Program-made: the position numbers and the translations under genes | Notes under the pieces: generated by a model | What the model was told of the DNA's origin: nothing | What the model saw: only the letters and a program-made list of their open reading frames with translations | Database searches by the model: none | Part shown: piece by piece, positions 24,552 through 34,070 of the stretch | Numbering within the stretch: the stretch's first letter is position 1 | How the letters are laid out: every line of letters starts with the position of its first letter | From: an uncultured Flavobacteriaceae bacterium | GTDB lineage: Bacteria; Bacteroidota; Bacteroidia; Flavobacteriales; Flavobacteriaceae | NCBI GenBank assembly: GCA_938020445.1 | Contig: CALIIC010000036.1 | Coordinates: 17,579-81,578, forward strand | Length of the DNA stretch: 64,000 bases | Reading direction: 5' to 3'

Positions 24552-27500
24552 ATGAGAACAAGACTACTTGTGCTTGCATTATTCTGCGGCGCGCTACTTC
24601 AAGCACAGGATTACTTCCCGAAAAACGACGGGGTAAAATCCAAAAACAATAACTACACGGCCTTCACCAACGCAAAGATTTATGTTACACCTACCCAAAT
24701 TATCGATGGGGGTACCTTACTGGTCCAAAACGGTAAGGTAGTGCAATCCGGTAAGGGCATCACATTGCCCAAAAATACGGTCGTGGTAGATTTGGAGGGC
24801 AAATCAATCTATCCTTCTTTTATAGATGTGTATTCCAAATTTGGTATAAAACAGGCCGAACGCGCCCCTCGTTCAGGAAGAAACGCCCAGTACGATTCTT
24901 CTAGGGAAGGTTTTTATTGGAACGATCATATTCGACCTGAAACGAATGCAATAACCAATCTTAAATACGATGACAAGAAAGCGAAAGATCTTCGCGAAGC
25001 CGGCTTTGGAGTGGTAAACTCACACATACAAGATGGTGTTGCTAGAGGCTCTGGGGTGTTAATTTCCTTGAATAGCCAGGGCAATGACGCCGACCGAATT
25101 TTAGACGATCGTTCCGCTCAGTATTTCTCTTTTGATCGTAGCATTGCCAACAATCAATCGTATCCAACTTCGCTCATGGGGAGTATGGCCTTACTGCGGC
25201 AAATGTATTATGATGCAAACTGGTATGCCAAGGGCAATATTGCGACAAAAGACCGTTCCTTAGAGGCCCTTAATAAGAATAAAGGGATGATACAGATATT
25301 CTATGCAGGGGATAAAGGTCATGTGGTGCGTGCCGATGGTATCGGGGATACATTTGGAATTCAATATACAATCGTTGGCGGAGGAGATGAATATGAGCGC
25401 ATCGATGATATAAAAGCAACCAATGCCAAACTAATTCTTCCATTGAATTTCCCGTCGGCCTATGATGTTTCCAATCCGTATCACGCGACATACGTCTCTT
25501 TGGCAGATATGCGACATTGGAATCAAGCGCCTGCAAATCCCAAGATACTGGCCGAAAACGGCGTGGTTTTCTCGTTTACGGCCCACGACCTAAAATCGAT
25601 GAAGGACTTTAAGACAAACCTACTCAAAGCCATTTCACATGGTCTTTCCAAGACAAAAGCCCTTGAAGCCTTGACAACGGTTCCTGCCCAACTATTAGGA
25701 CAATCTTCAAAAATAGGAAGCTTACAAAATGGACGATGGGCCAATTTCCTGATCGCTTCTGGTGATATATTTGATTCTAAGACAACCTTATATGAAAACT
25801 GGGTGCAAGGACATAAAACTATCGTTAGCGATATGTCTTTAAAAGATATTCGAGGGGACTATACCCTATCGGCTGCAGGGAAGACCTTTATGCTATCCAT
25901 AAATGGGGAAGCCGGGAAACCAAAGGCTACCGTAAAGCAAGATACGTTGAAACTGACATCAAAATTCAGTTATAAAAACGACTGGATAACCCTCTCGTTC
26001 GGGGATAAAGACAAAAACAATTACCGTATGACCGGTCGTGTATCCGGAACTTCGGACAAACTAAGTGGAAAAGTGGCGCTTCCTAATGGAAACGAAAGTG
26101 CTTTTTCTGCCGTGAAGACCATGGCTTTCGAAAAAAAGAAAAAAGATGAAAAGAACGAGCAGGAACAACCTGAATTAGTCGAAGTGAAGTTCCCCAACAT
26201 TGCGTACGGCTATACGGCTATACCCAAAGCAGAAAATCTATTGTTTAAGAATGCGACCGTTTGGACAAGTGAAGAAAGCGGTGTTTTGGAGCGTACCGAT
26301 GTGCTGGTTAAGAATGGAAAAATTGCCAAGGTCGGGAAAGGTCTAAATGCGGGAGGAGCAAAAGTAATCGATGCGACCGGCAAACACTTAACTGCCGGTA
26401 TTATTGATGAACACAGTCATATCGCAGCCCTATCGATCAACGAAGCAGGTCATAATTCAACCGCGGAGGTCAAGATGGAAGATGTGGTAGACCCAGAGGA
26501 CAAAGGTATTTACCACGCATTGGCAGGTGGGGTAACTTCTTTACAATTGCTGCATGGTTCGGCCAACCCCATTGGTGGGCGATCGGCCATTTTAAAACTT
26601 AAGTGGGGCGAAAGTGCCGAAAAGATGATTTATGATAACACTCCCAAATTTATCAAGTTCGCATTGGGTGAAAACGTAAAGCAGAGCAATTGGCAGAGTT
26701 TTAGTCGCTTCCCTCAAACCCGTATGGGTGTAGAACAAGTATTTATGAATTACTTCCAGCGTGCGAAGGAATATGAGATTCAAAAGAAAAGCGGACAACC
26801 ATTCCGATATGACGAGGAAATGGAAACCTTGGTTGAGATTATTAATGGAGAACGTTTTATTAGTTGCCACTCCTATGTGCAAAGTGAAATCAATATGATG
26901 ATGAAGGTTGCCGAAAAATTTGGTTTCCGAGTCAATACATTCACCCACATACTCGAGGGATATAAAGTAGCCGATAAAATGGCCAAACATGGAGCGGGCG
27001 GTGGTACGTTTAGCGATTGGTGGGCCTACAAATTTGAGGTAAACGATGCAATTCCCTACAATGCGGCCATTATGCAAAGCCAAGGGGTCACCGTTGCTAT
27101 TAACAGTGATGATGCAGAAATGATCCGAAGATTGAACCAAGAAGCGGGTAAAATCGTGAAATACGGCGGACTTAGTGAAGAAGAAGCCTGGAAAATGGTC
27201 ACCATCAACCCTGCCAAACTATTGCACTTAGATGACCGTACCGGAAGTATCAAAGTAGGTAAGGATGCCGATTTGGTCTTATGGAGCGATCACCCCTTAT
27301 CGGTATATGCCAAGGCAGAGAAAACCATTATAGACGGTGCTACTTATTTTGATCTAGAAAAAGACAAACAGCTGCGGGAATCGGTCAAACAAGAACGCAA
27401 TCGCCTTATCAACATGATGCTGAAAGAAAAATCGGGCGGCGGAAAAACGCAGCAGCCAAAAATGAAGAAAAAAGAATTGATGCATTGCGAATCACTTTAA
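24552..27500 (+). CDS. Secreted two-domain amidohydrolase
   Basis: 982-residue exported protein (signal peptide RLLVLALFCGALLQAQ). Two amidohydrolase-superfamily modules are fused. The N-terminal module (about 35-430) opens with INKIYVTP-like beta strands and IYPSFIDVYSKFG, where the usual HxH metal pair is replaced by VYS, and it still ends in a canonical KIGSLQNGRWANFLI segment. A linker with lipocalin-like strands follows (about 430-560). The C-terminal module (about 560-965) keeps the metal motif HSH (621-623), later FTHILEGYKVADKM and the catalytic-type INSDDAEM. Related proteins are named imidazolonepropionase-like or 'amidohydrolase family'. The substrate is unknown. It is followed 47 bases later by a second amidohydrolase. 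Confidence 0.88.
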   Translation: MRTRLLVLALFCGALLQAQDYFPKNDGVKSKNNNYTAFTNAKIYVTPTQIIDGGTLLVQNGKVVQSGKGITLPKNTVVVDLEGKSIYPSFIDVYSKFGIKQAERAPRSGRNAQYDSSREGFYWNDHIRPETNAITNLKYDDKKAKDLREAGFGVVNSHIQDGVARGSGVLISLNSQGNDADRILDDRSAQYFSFDRSIANNQSYPTSLMGSMALLRQMYYDANWYAKGNIATKDRSLEALNKNKGMIQIFYAGDKGHVVRADGIGDTFGIQYTIVGGGDEYERIDDIKATNAKLILPLNFPSAYDVSNPYHATYVSLADMRHWNQAPANPKILAENGVVFSFTAHDLKSMKDFKTNLLKAISHGLSKTKALEALTTVPAQLLGQSSKIGSLQNGRWANFLIASGDIFDSKTTLYENWVQGHKTIVSDMSLKDIRGDYTLSAAGKTFMLSINGEAGKPKATVKQDTLKLTSKFSYKNDWITLSFGDKDKNNYRMTGRVSGTSDKLSGKVALPNGNESAFSAVKTMAFEKKKKDEKNEQEQPELVEVKFPNIAYGYTAIPKAENLLFKNATVWTSEESGVLERTDVLVKNGKIAKVGKGLNAGGAKVIDATGKHLTAGIIDEHSHIAALSINEAGHNSTAEVKMEDVVDPEDKGIYHALAGGVTSLQLLHGSANPIGGRSAILKLKWGESAEKMIYDNTPKFIKFALGENVKQSNWQSFSRFPQTRMGVEQVFMNYFQRAKEYEIQKKSGQPFRYDEEMETLVEIINGERFISCHSYVQSEINMMMKVAEKFGFRVNTFTHILEGYKVADKMAKHGAGGGTFSDWWAYKFEVNDAIPYNAAIMQSQGVTVAINSDDAEMIRRLNQEAGKIVKYGGLSEEEAWKMVTINPAKLLHLDDRTGSIKVGKDADLVLWSDHPLSVYAKAEKTIIDGATYFDLEKDKQLRESVKQERNRLINMMLKEKSGGGKTQQPKMKKKELMHCESL

Positions 27501-27547
27501 ACTTCATACTACCGATAAAAAATAAGCAGTACAAAAAATTAAAACAG

Positions 27548-28834
27548 ATGAAAAAAATACTAATTACCCTAACCATTCTTTTAAGCGTTATGCTTCAAGG
27601 GGTTTCGCAACAGACCCCCGCTCCTGAACAGAAAGATGCGATAACCATTACCGGGGCAACAGCACATATAGGGGATGGTACCGTCATTGAGAATGCCGTT
27701 TTGGTATTTGAGAATGGAAAAATCACTGCCTTGGGAGCCAATGAAACCACCAAAGGCACCGTTATAGATGCCACAGGCAAACACCTGTATCCTGGTTTTA
27801 TAGCGCCGAACAAATCCCTCGGATTAATAGAAGTAAACGCCGTTCGTGCCAGTGATGATCAAGATGAAATTGGAGATCTCATTCCGCACGTTCGTAGTTT
27901 GATTGCCTACAATGCAGAATCAAAAGTCGTTGAGAGCATGCGCCCCAATGGCGTATTGCTTGCCCAAATCACCCCGCAAGGCGGGCGCATTTCAGGGACC
28001 TCCTCTATTGTGCAGTTCGATGCCTGGAATTGGGAAGATGCGGCGGTAAAGGTAGATGATGGGATTCACCTACACTGGCCTAACAGTTTTAGAAGAGGTC
28101 GTTGGTGGATGGGCGAAGAACGCGGATTTAAACCCAACGATAAATACAACGAACAACTCGCTGAAGTAGAACGGTTCATGTTAGATGCCGCCGCTTATGG
28201 AAAGGGAGCGTCTAAAGAAATGAATCCTGCTTTCGCGGCCATGCAAGGTATTTTTGATGGTTCCCAAAAATTGTATGTGTATGCCGATGGGGAGAAAGAA
28301 ATTATTGATGGTATTACAATGGCAAAAAAAGCTGGGGCGAAACAGGTGGTTCTTGTAGGTGGGTATCATGCATATAAAGTTACCGACTTCCTTAAAGAAC
28401 ATGCCATTCCCGTATTGGTACAGTTTACACATAACCTCCCGAATTTTGATTATGAAGATTATGACTTGCCTTATAAACTTCCAAAACTACTGATGGATGC
28501 AGGCCTAGTGGTCGCGCTGCAAAACGGGGATGCCAGTAACTTTCAAACCCGTAACCTACCCTTTTATGCCGGGCAGGTGGTCGCACAGGGATTGGATAAG
28601 GAAAAGGCGCTCGCACTGATTACAGGCAATGCTGCCAAAATATTAGGAATCGACGATGCCTATGGTACCTTGGCCGTTGGAAAAAGTGCCACCTTGTTTA
28701 TCTCCGAGGGCGACGCTTTGGACATGCGGAGCAATCAATTGCTTCATGCTTTTATTGATGGACGAGAACTCTCTCTAGAGACCCACCAAACAGAACTTTG
28801 GAAACGGTACATGGGGAAGTATGAAGGGAAGTAA
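27548..28834 (+). CDS. Secreted amidohydrolase-like protein lacking metal ligands
   Basis: 428 residues from the ATG at 27548 (MKKILITLTILLSVMLQGVSQQ), which begins a signal peptide; the frame from 27485 is too long upstream. It has the amidohydrolase framework (NAVLVFENGKITALG, DATGKHLYPGF, LALITGNAAKILGIDDAYGT, GKSATLFISEGD), but the HxH position reads APNKS and no His cluster is visible. It also has the distinctive HLHWPNSFRRGRWWMGEERG. It probably pairs with the upstream amidohydrolase, whose N-terminal module it resembles. It may be a non-catalytic partner or use other ligands; this is inference. Confidence 0.85.
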   Translation: MKKILITLTILLSVMLQGVSQQTPAPEQKDAITITGATAHIGDGTVIENAVLVFENGKITALGANETTKGTVIDATGKHLYPGFIAPNKSLGLIEVNAVRASDDQDEIGDLIPHVRSLIAYNAESKVVESMRPNGVLLAQITPQGGRISGTSSIVQFDAWNWEDAAVKVDDGIHLHWPNSFRRGRWWMGEERGFKPNDKYNEQLAEVERFMLDAAAYGKGASKEMNPAFAAMQGIFDGSQKLYVYADGEKEIIDGITMAKKAGAKQVVLVGGYHAYKVTDFLKEHAIPVLVQFTHNLPNFDYEDYDLPYKLPKLLMDAGLVVALQNGDASNFQTRNLPFYAGQVVAQGLDKEKALALITGNAAKILGIDDAYGTLAVGKSATLFISEGDALDMRSNQLLHAFIDGRELSLETHQTELWKRYMGKYEGK

Positions 28835-28886
28835 TGCAGCTGGTCTTTTTTAGAAGTAGTTCCCCTTGGATCATTTAAAACCATAA

Positions 28887-29945
28887 ATGAAAAATTCTTT
28901 CATAGTACTATTCGCTTTTCTTCTTGTTAATTGTAAAGGGGAAGCACAGGTATTTCCAGATAAAAACTGGGCCGTAAATGCAAGTCCGGAGACTGATGGA
29001 TGGGGGCCCACTGCACGCTCGATCTTCACACGGTATATCATAGACAGTACCAATGTTACCGGACTCTTACTATTGCATAAGGGAAAAATTGTATTGGAAT
29101 ATGGTGATGTAGCGGAAAACAGCTATATCGCCTCCTGCCGCAAAAGTGTGCTTGCCATGTTATATGGCAACTATGTTGAACGAAATAAGATAGACCTAAA
29201 CAAAACACTAGAGGAGCTGGGCATACAGGATGTTTCCGAATTACTACCAATTGAAAAACAGGCTACCATACGTGATGTGTTGTCCGCCAGATCGGGTGTA
29301 TACCTGCGTGGAGCCAATGGGGGTGATTTTCGCCAGTTTGCCCCTGAACGAGGATCCGTAAATCCAGGAAGTTATTGGTTGTACAATAATTGGGACTTTA
29401 ATCTTGCCGGGTACATCTTTGAAAAAGAAACGGGAAAAAATATCTATGATGAAATAGAAACGCAATTGGCCATTCCGTTGCAAATGCAAGATTGGAACCG
29501 TTCACTTCAAACCAAAAGTGGTGATACAACCGTATCCCGATTTCCTGCCTATCATATGTGGTTCTCTACCCGGGATATGGCACGCATAGGCCTTTTAATG
29601 TTGCAGCATGGTCAATGGAAGAACAAGCAGCTTATTCCAAGGCACTGGATCGATCATATGTTAACCCAACGTACATCCTACAAGGAAACGCAAAAAAATG
29701 TGCCGATACTAAAAGAGGATGGCCTCGATTTGGGATATGGTTATATGTGGTGGTTGATAGAAAACACCAAAGAACCCAATCTCAAGGGTGCCTATTCGGC
29801 ACAAGGCGCCTTAGGCCAAAATATCACCGTTTTCCCTGCCATTGATGCGGTATTGGTCTTCAAAACAAAAAGCGATTACAAAAGGGGTAATTCGATCCAA
29901 ACGCAAATGACTATAATCAAAAAAGCCGCAGAAATTTATTATTAA
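28887..29945 (+). CDS. Serine hydrolase (beta-lactamase fold) lipoprotein
   Basis: 352 residues with a lipoprotein signal (SFIVLFAFLLVNC, Cys at 16). The class C beta-lactamase/penicillin-binding fold is shown by the nucleophile motif SCRK at 83-86 (SxxK), the second motif YNN in SYWLYNNWDFNLAGYIFE, and the late HGG-like position replaced by SAQGALGQNITVF. Several genes of this fold act as peptidases, esterases or cell-wall enzymes; resistance to beta-lactams is not implied. It lies 52 bases after the amidohydrolase gene and 87 bases before another serine hydrolase. Confidence 0.88.
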   Translation: MKNSFIVLFAFLLVNCKGEAQVFPDKNWAVNASPETDGWGPTARSIFTRYIIDSTNVTGLLLLHKGKIVLEYGDVAENSYIASCRKSVLAMLYGNYVERNKIDLNKTLEELGIQDVSELLPIEKQATIRDVLSARSGVYLRGANGGDFRQFAPERGSVNPGSYWLYNNWDFNLAGYIFEKETGKNIYDEIETQLAIPLQMQDWNRSLQTKSGDTTVSRFPAYHMWFSTRDMARIGLLMLQHGQWKNKQLIPRHWIDHMLTQRTSYKETQKNVPILKEDGLDLGYGYMWWLIENTKEPNLKGAYSAQGALGQNITVFPAIDAVLVFKTKSDYKRGNSIQTQMTIIKKAAEIYY

Positions 29946-30032
29946 AAAACGTGATGCGCTTCTTTAAAAACATTCCTTATTTTTAATCCAATCAAAAAAG
30001 TAATATCCATTCATCGTTAAAAAACAATCATC

Positions 30033-31844
30033 ATGAAAAAAGTACTCTTATCATTTCTTGCCATTGGCCTGTTGGCATCTTGTAAAAAGGCCCCGGAACA
30101 AACTCCGATCGACGACAAAACAACAGCTGTAGAAACCAACCTTATCCCGCCCGTATTTATTGAAGGAGATTCCACATGGACCATCGAAGAACGCATGGAA
30201 CATTACGGCGTGCCAGGGGTTAGCATTACCGTGATCAAAGACGGCGCAATTGCTTGGTCAAAGGCCTATGGGGTCACAAACAAAGAGCGCAAGGAAGCTG
30301 TGACCGATAAAACACTTTTTCAAGCAGGATCTATTAGCAAGCCGGTTGCGGCCTATGGGGCCTTACGCATGGTAGACCAGGGCTTATTGGATCTAGAGAG
30401 CGATATCAATTCCCAACTCACATCATGGCAATTGCCCGAAAATGAATTTACCGAACAGAAAAAAGTAAGCCTCAAACATCTTTTGAGCCATACGGGGGGA
30501 CTAACTGTGCACGGGTTTTTGGGGTATAGTCCCGATTTACCGGTTCCTACTGTGGTGCAGGTCCTGAACGGAACTCCCCCTGCCAACTCCGGTCCCATTT
30601 TCGTAGATAAACTGCCCGAGGAAAGTTTTCGATATTCCGGTGGCGGTTATACCATTATGCAACAAATGGTAATGGATGCGAGCGGCAAGAGTTTTCCAGA
30701 AGCCTTAAAGGAATTGATTTTAGATCCATTGAACATGGAACATAGCACCTATGCGCAGCCCTTGGAAGGTGCCCAACTGGCACTTGCCGCCACCGGTTAT
30801 TTACCCGACGGGGAGATGACCAAAGGAGAGAGACATACGTATCCTGAAATGGCAGCGGCCGGACTCTGGACCACCGCTGAAGATCTTGCCAAATTTGCCA
30901 TCGACCTACAAGAGGCATATGCGGGCACAAGTACCAAAGCGCTATCCCATGAAATGGCAAAAAAAATGCTCACTCCCTTTGTTACGGAATTTATAGGCCT
31001 TGGGATTTTCATCAACAACAAGAAAGACGAAGTATACTTCGGACATGGAGGTTGGGACGAAGGTTTCTCAAGCGAATTGGTGGCGCATAGAGACAAAGGA
31101 TACGGTGTAGTCGTATTAACAAATTCGAACCATCCCGATTTTATTGCGGAACTAATTCGTTCTGTTGCCTTAACCTACCAATGGGATGACTACATACCCA
31201 GTTACAAAAAAATGTCGTTGGACGCGCAAGCCGTATCAGAAATCGCCGGACGCTACCAGGTGAATGAAAACCTGTTCATCGAAATCTATGAAAAGGATGG
31301 TGTTCTTTACAGAAAAGGCCTGGGCTTCGAGGCAAATGAATTGATGCAAGTATCTGACAGTACCTATGCGAGAAGGGAAAACGACAAGCTCTTACAATTT
31401 AAACACATGGAGGAAGACGGTGTTTTAAGCATGCTCGTGGTCAACCCCGATACCGGTGAAACACAATCCACCTTTGAAAAATTGGCCGCAGATGTTAAAC
31501 TCCCTTTAGAGTGGCTGGTAGCGGGCGATTTTGATCAAGGATTGGCAGCTTATAAAACCTTGCTCGAGAAGGATGCCACAGATCCTACCATTGCAGTAGG
31601 TAATATAAATGCGACAGGATATCAGTACTTGTACGGGGACAATATGAAACTAGCGCAAGATATTTTTAAGGTAAATATGCTATTATATCCTGAAAACTCA
31701 AATGCGTATGATAGCTATGCCGAGGCCTGTATGAAGCTGGGCGAAACGGACCTTGCCATTGAAAACTATAAAAAATCGCTCGAATTAGATCCAAAAAATA
31801 CAAACGCCGAAAAGATGATCTTAAAACTCTCGCAAGAAAAGTAA
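30033..31844 (+). CDS. Serine hydrolase lipoprotein with C-terminal TPR
   Basis: 603-residue lipoprotein (lipobox LLASC, Cys at 17). The class C beta-lactamase fold occupies about 45-385: nucleophile SISK at 100-103, YSGG at about 195 as the Tyr motif (YxN replaced by YSG), and HGG in YFGHGGWDEGFS. Residues 390-490 form a beta-rich domain usual in Bacteroidota serine hydrolases. The last 100 residues hold TPR-like helices (SYAEACMKLGETDLAIENYK, KSLELDPKNTNAEKMI). The architecture suggests an envelope hydrolase scaffolded to partners. The substrate is unknown. Confidence 0.88.
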   Translation: MKKVLLSFLAIGLLASCKKAPEQTPIDDKTTAVETNLIPPVFIEGDSTWTIEERMEHYGVPGVSITVIKDGAIAWSKAYGVTNKERKEAVTDKTLFQAGSISKPVAAYGALRMVDQGLLDLESDINSQLTSWQLPENEFTEQKKVSLKHLLSHTGGLTVHGFLGYSPDLPVPTVVQVLNGTPPANSGPIFVDKLPEESFRYSGGGYTIMQQMVMDASGKSFPEALKELILDPLNMEHSTYAQPLEGAQLALAATGYLPDGEMTKGERHTYPEMAAAGLWTTAEDLAKFAIDLQEAYAGTSTKALSHEMAKKMLTPFVTEFIGLGIFINNKKDEVYFGHGGWDEGFSSELVAHRDKGYGVVVLTNSNHPDFIAELIRSVALTYQWDDYIPSYKKMSLDAQAVSEIAGRYQVNENLFIEIYEKDGVLYRKGLGFEANELMQVSDSTYARRENDKLLQFKHMEEDGVLSMLVVNPDTGETQSTFEKLAADVKLPLEWLVAGDFDQGLAAYKTLLEKDATDPTIAVGNINATGYQYLYGDNMKLAQDIFKVNMLLYPENSNAYDSYAEACMKLGETDLAIENYKKSLELDPKNTNAEKMILKLSQEK

Positions 31845-31879
31845 CCCACGGTTTTGTGATTGGTAAATAGGCTAATTTC

Positions 31880-32944
31880 CTATCTCAGCAGTTGAAGCTG
31901 GTTCATTCCCCCAGAAACATCAATTAACTGGCTGGTAGGCATTAACGCTTGTAATGAGGCGATTGCTTTTTGGCTACGGAGCCCCGACTGACAAAGAAAA
32001 TAGGCCGGGATTTCTTTGTTTATTTCAGTGGAACGGGCACTAAGTTCCTGCAAAGGAATATGTAGACTATCTGCCAAGTGCCCCTTTTCATATTCCGCCA
32101 AGGTGCGAACATCAATAATCTGTAGCTTCTTTTTTTCATTTAAAACCATGAAATCTGTCGGAGAAATTGATTGTATGGGTATCTCGCAATCAAAATCGTA
32201 ATTGGTTTCCAATGCCGTCCGCACTACATTTTCAGGATTCCGGGAAAATTTTATTTTTTGAAAAACAACACCCAACCCATCAAACAATAGCAATTTCCCT
32301 GAAAGCACCTGCCCTACTCCTGTCAATATTTTTACTGCTTCCAAGGCCTGAAAGTTACCAACGATTCCCGGTACAATTCCGAGTACGCCATGTTCATTGC
32401 AATTGGGCACCTCATCGGCTTTGGGCATAGTAGGATACAAGCAACGATAGGTAGGGCCGTCTTGATAGTTGAAAACGCTCACCTGCCCTTCGAACCCGTG
32501 CAAAGCACCATATACAAAAGGCTTATTTAATAGTACACAGGCATCATTGATTAAATAACGCGTAGGGAAGTTGTCCGTAGCATCGATTACTACATCATAG
32601 TCGGCAATAATTTCCACGGCATTCTCTTTCGTCAGAAAGGTTTCATACCCTTGAAAGTGGGTTGTCTTATTTTGAGAGTACAGCGTACGTATAGCGGCTT
32701 TTACTTTTAGAATCCCTACATCCGATTCTTTGTAAAGGACTTGTCTGTGCAAGTTTGAAAGTGCAACAACATCATTGTCCACAATACCCAAAGTACCTAC
32801 ACCCATAGCATTTAAATAGGTAAGTACTGGAACTCCCAAGCCACCGGCGCCAACAACCAATACTCTGGCATCTGTTAATTTTTGTTGCGCCTCAGGACCA
32901 AAATCTTTGAGAATCAGTTGTCGGTTGTAACGTTCCTCTTGCAT
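31880..32944 (-). CDS. moeB: MoeB/ThiF-type E1 enzyme fused to rhodanese
   Basis: 354-residue adenylyltransferase/sulfurtransferase that activates the C-terminal glycine of MoaD. The nucleotide loop is GAGGLG at 32-37. The helix motif NLHRQVLY and the DATDNFPTRYLIN segment are present, and the conserved cysteine is C182 in PNCNEHGVLG. The two zinc-binding CxxC pairs of E. coli MoeB are not kept: YRCLYP has one Cys (168) and the second site reads NPEN (about 236-239). The C-terminal rhodanese domain (about 260-354) has active-site Cys318 in FLCQSGLRS. It ends the moaD-moaE-moaC-mobA-moeB operon. ThiF is an alternative, but the operon points to MoaD. Confidence 0.9.
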   Translation of the reverse strand: MQEERYNRQLILKDFGPEAQQKLTDARVLVVGAGGLGVPVLTYLNAMGVGTLGIVDNDVVALSNLHRQVLYKESDVGILKVKAAIRTLYSQNKTTHFQGYETFLTKENAVEIIADYDVVIDATDNFPTRYLINDACVLLNKPFVYGALHGFEGQVSVFNYQDGPTYRCLYPTMPKADEVPNCNEHGVLGIVPGIVGNFQALEAVKILTGVGQVLSGKLLLFDGLGVVFQKIKFSRNPENVVRTALETNYDFDCEIPIQSISPTDFMVLNEKKKLQIIDVRTLAEYEKGHLADSLHIPLQELSARSTEINKEIPAYFLCQSGLRSQKAIASLQALMPTSQLIDVSGGMNQLQLLR

Positions 32945-32956
32945 TCCCGCTCCCTT

Positions 32957-33547
32957 TTATAGTTTTGAAAGCGCTTCTTTGTAGTCTTCTTCCGAATTGG
33001 CATTCAATAGGGTATTGGGATTCTTTGGAAATACCAATTTTACGCGATCATGATTGATCAAAAACTTTCTGGGACAGGTACCCGCGCCACCAGCAAGATA
33101 ATCAATGGAAGTGCTCAGTGCTTCAGGTTCCCAAATAGCGCACAAAGGTTCTGGCAATGGGTTTTCTTCTTGTGCAAAAGCCGTAGATACCAACGCGGGA
33201 TCGCGTTCGGCAATAAGTTGTTCCAAAGCTTCTTCGTCCATCAATGGAAGATCACAAGCCAGTACCAACCAAGCCGCATCGGGATATCGATTATGTGCGG
33301 ACAATAAACCATTGTAAGGTCCGCGGTACGCATCCTCATCTAAAATCGGTGTCATATCCGAAGGTAATTCCGAAGCTTGATCTAATCGAATACTAATAAA
33401 CGTTTCTTCACATACCTTGGACAACAACTGATATAAATGCGTACGTTGGGGAATACCATGATAGGCAATCAATCCTTTATCCGTTCCCATTCTTGTACTT
33501 TTTCCACCGGAAAGTACCAATCCATATAATTTAGCGGCTGAAGTCAT
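32957..33547 (-). CDS. mobA: Molybdenum cofactor guanylyltransferase-like MobA
   Basis: 196-residue nucleotidyltransferase with GTP-binding loop VLSGGKSTRMGTDKG (residues 11-25), LACDLPLMDEEALEQLI (metal-binding Asp), and a C-terminal region with CPRKFLINHDRVKLVF. In the Mo cofactor pathway it forms MPT guanine dinucleotide from GTP and Mo-molybdopterin. It overlaps moaC by 17 bases and precedes moeB by 12 bases. Its presence predicts DMSO-reductase-family guanylated enzymes in the genome, none of which is in this window. Confidence 0.92.
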   Translation of the reverse strand: MTSAAKLYGLVLSGGKSTRMGTDKGLIAYHGIPQRTHLYQLLSKVCEETFISIRLDQASELPSDMTPILDEDAYRGPYNGLLSAHNRYPDAAWLVLACDLPLMDEEALEQLIAERDPALVSTAFAQEENPLPEPLCAIWEPEALSTSIDYLAGGAGTCPRKFLINHDRVKLVFPKNPNTLLNANSEEDYKEALSKL

Positions 33548-34004
33548 TTTTCCCTCCTGTTTTTTCTTCTAATTGTACTGCCATTATCTGAATATCGTGC
33601 GACAAGGCCTTGCACATATCATAAATTGTCAAAGCACTTACCGAAACCCCGGTCAATGCTTCCATCTCAACTCCCGTTCGTTCAGTACACTTTACCGTAC
33701 ATACGATTTTAAGTGAATTGCCTACCGGCTGAATATCTATACTAACTTTAGAAAGGTTCAGCTGGTGGCAGAGCGGTATCAACTCTGAAGTTTTTTTTAC
33801 CGCTTGTATACCAGCAATTACCGCTGTTTGTATGATACTCCCTTTTGCTCCTAAAAAATCCTGATCGGCCAAAGTGCGGTATACCGCTTCGGGAAAAGTC
33901 ACCAAACCGGAAGCCTTTGCCATTCGAGTACTGGTAGTTTTACCCGAGACATCTACCATATTGGCATTTCCGGCTTCGTCAATATGTGATAATTCGTTGT
34001 TCAT
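33531..34004 (-). CDS. moaC: Cyclic pyranopterin monophosphate synthase MoaC
   Basis: 157 residues from the ATG at 34004 (NNELSHIDEAGNANMVDVSG). A GTG at 34031 would add nine residues and is possible. The protein converts the MoaA product into cyclic pyranopterin monophosphate. Conserved blocks: NMVDVSGK, KGSIIQTAVIAGIQAVKKTS, LIPLCHQLNL, and ERTGVEMEALTGVSVSALTI followed by YDMCKA, which hold the active-site residues. Its stop overlaps mobA by 17 bases. moaA is not beside it and must be elsewhere. Confidence 0.93.
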   Translation of the reverse strand: MNNELSHIDEAGNANMVDVSGKTTSTRMAKASGLVTFPEAVYRTLADQDFLGAKGSIIQTAVIAGIQAVKKTSELIPLCHQLNLSKVSIDIQPVGNSLKIVCTVKCTERTGVEMEALTGVSVSALTIYDMCKALSHDIQIMAVQLEEKTGGKNDFSR

Positions 34005-34070
34005 AGTAATTTTGGCAATAGGTGTTCCCACAAAGGTATACGGATTATTGTTTGATCGAATTGATTCTTA

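Noticed and set aside
26592..27140. Minus-strand frame of 182 residues
   Set aside because: Antisense to the conserved catalytic half of the secreted amidohydrolase; no motif or promoter.
28887..31844. Calling the serine hydrolases beta-lactam resistance genes
   Set aside because: The fold is shared by many esterases and peptidases and the motifs (SCRK/YNN, SISK/YSGG) do not show resistance activity.
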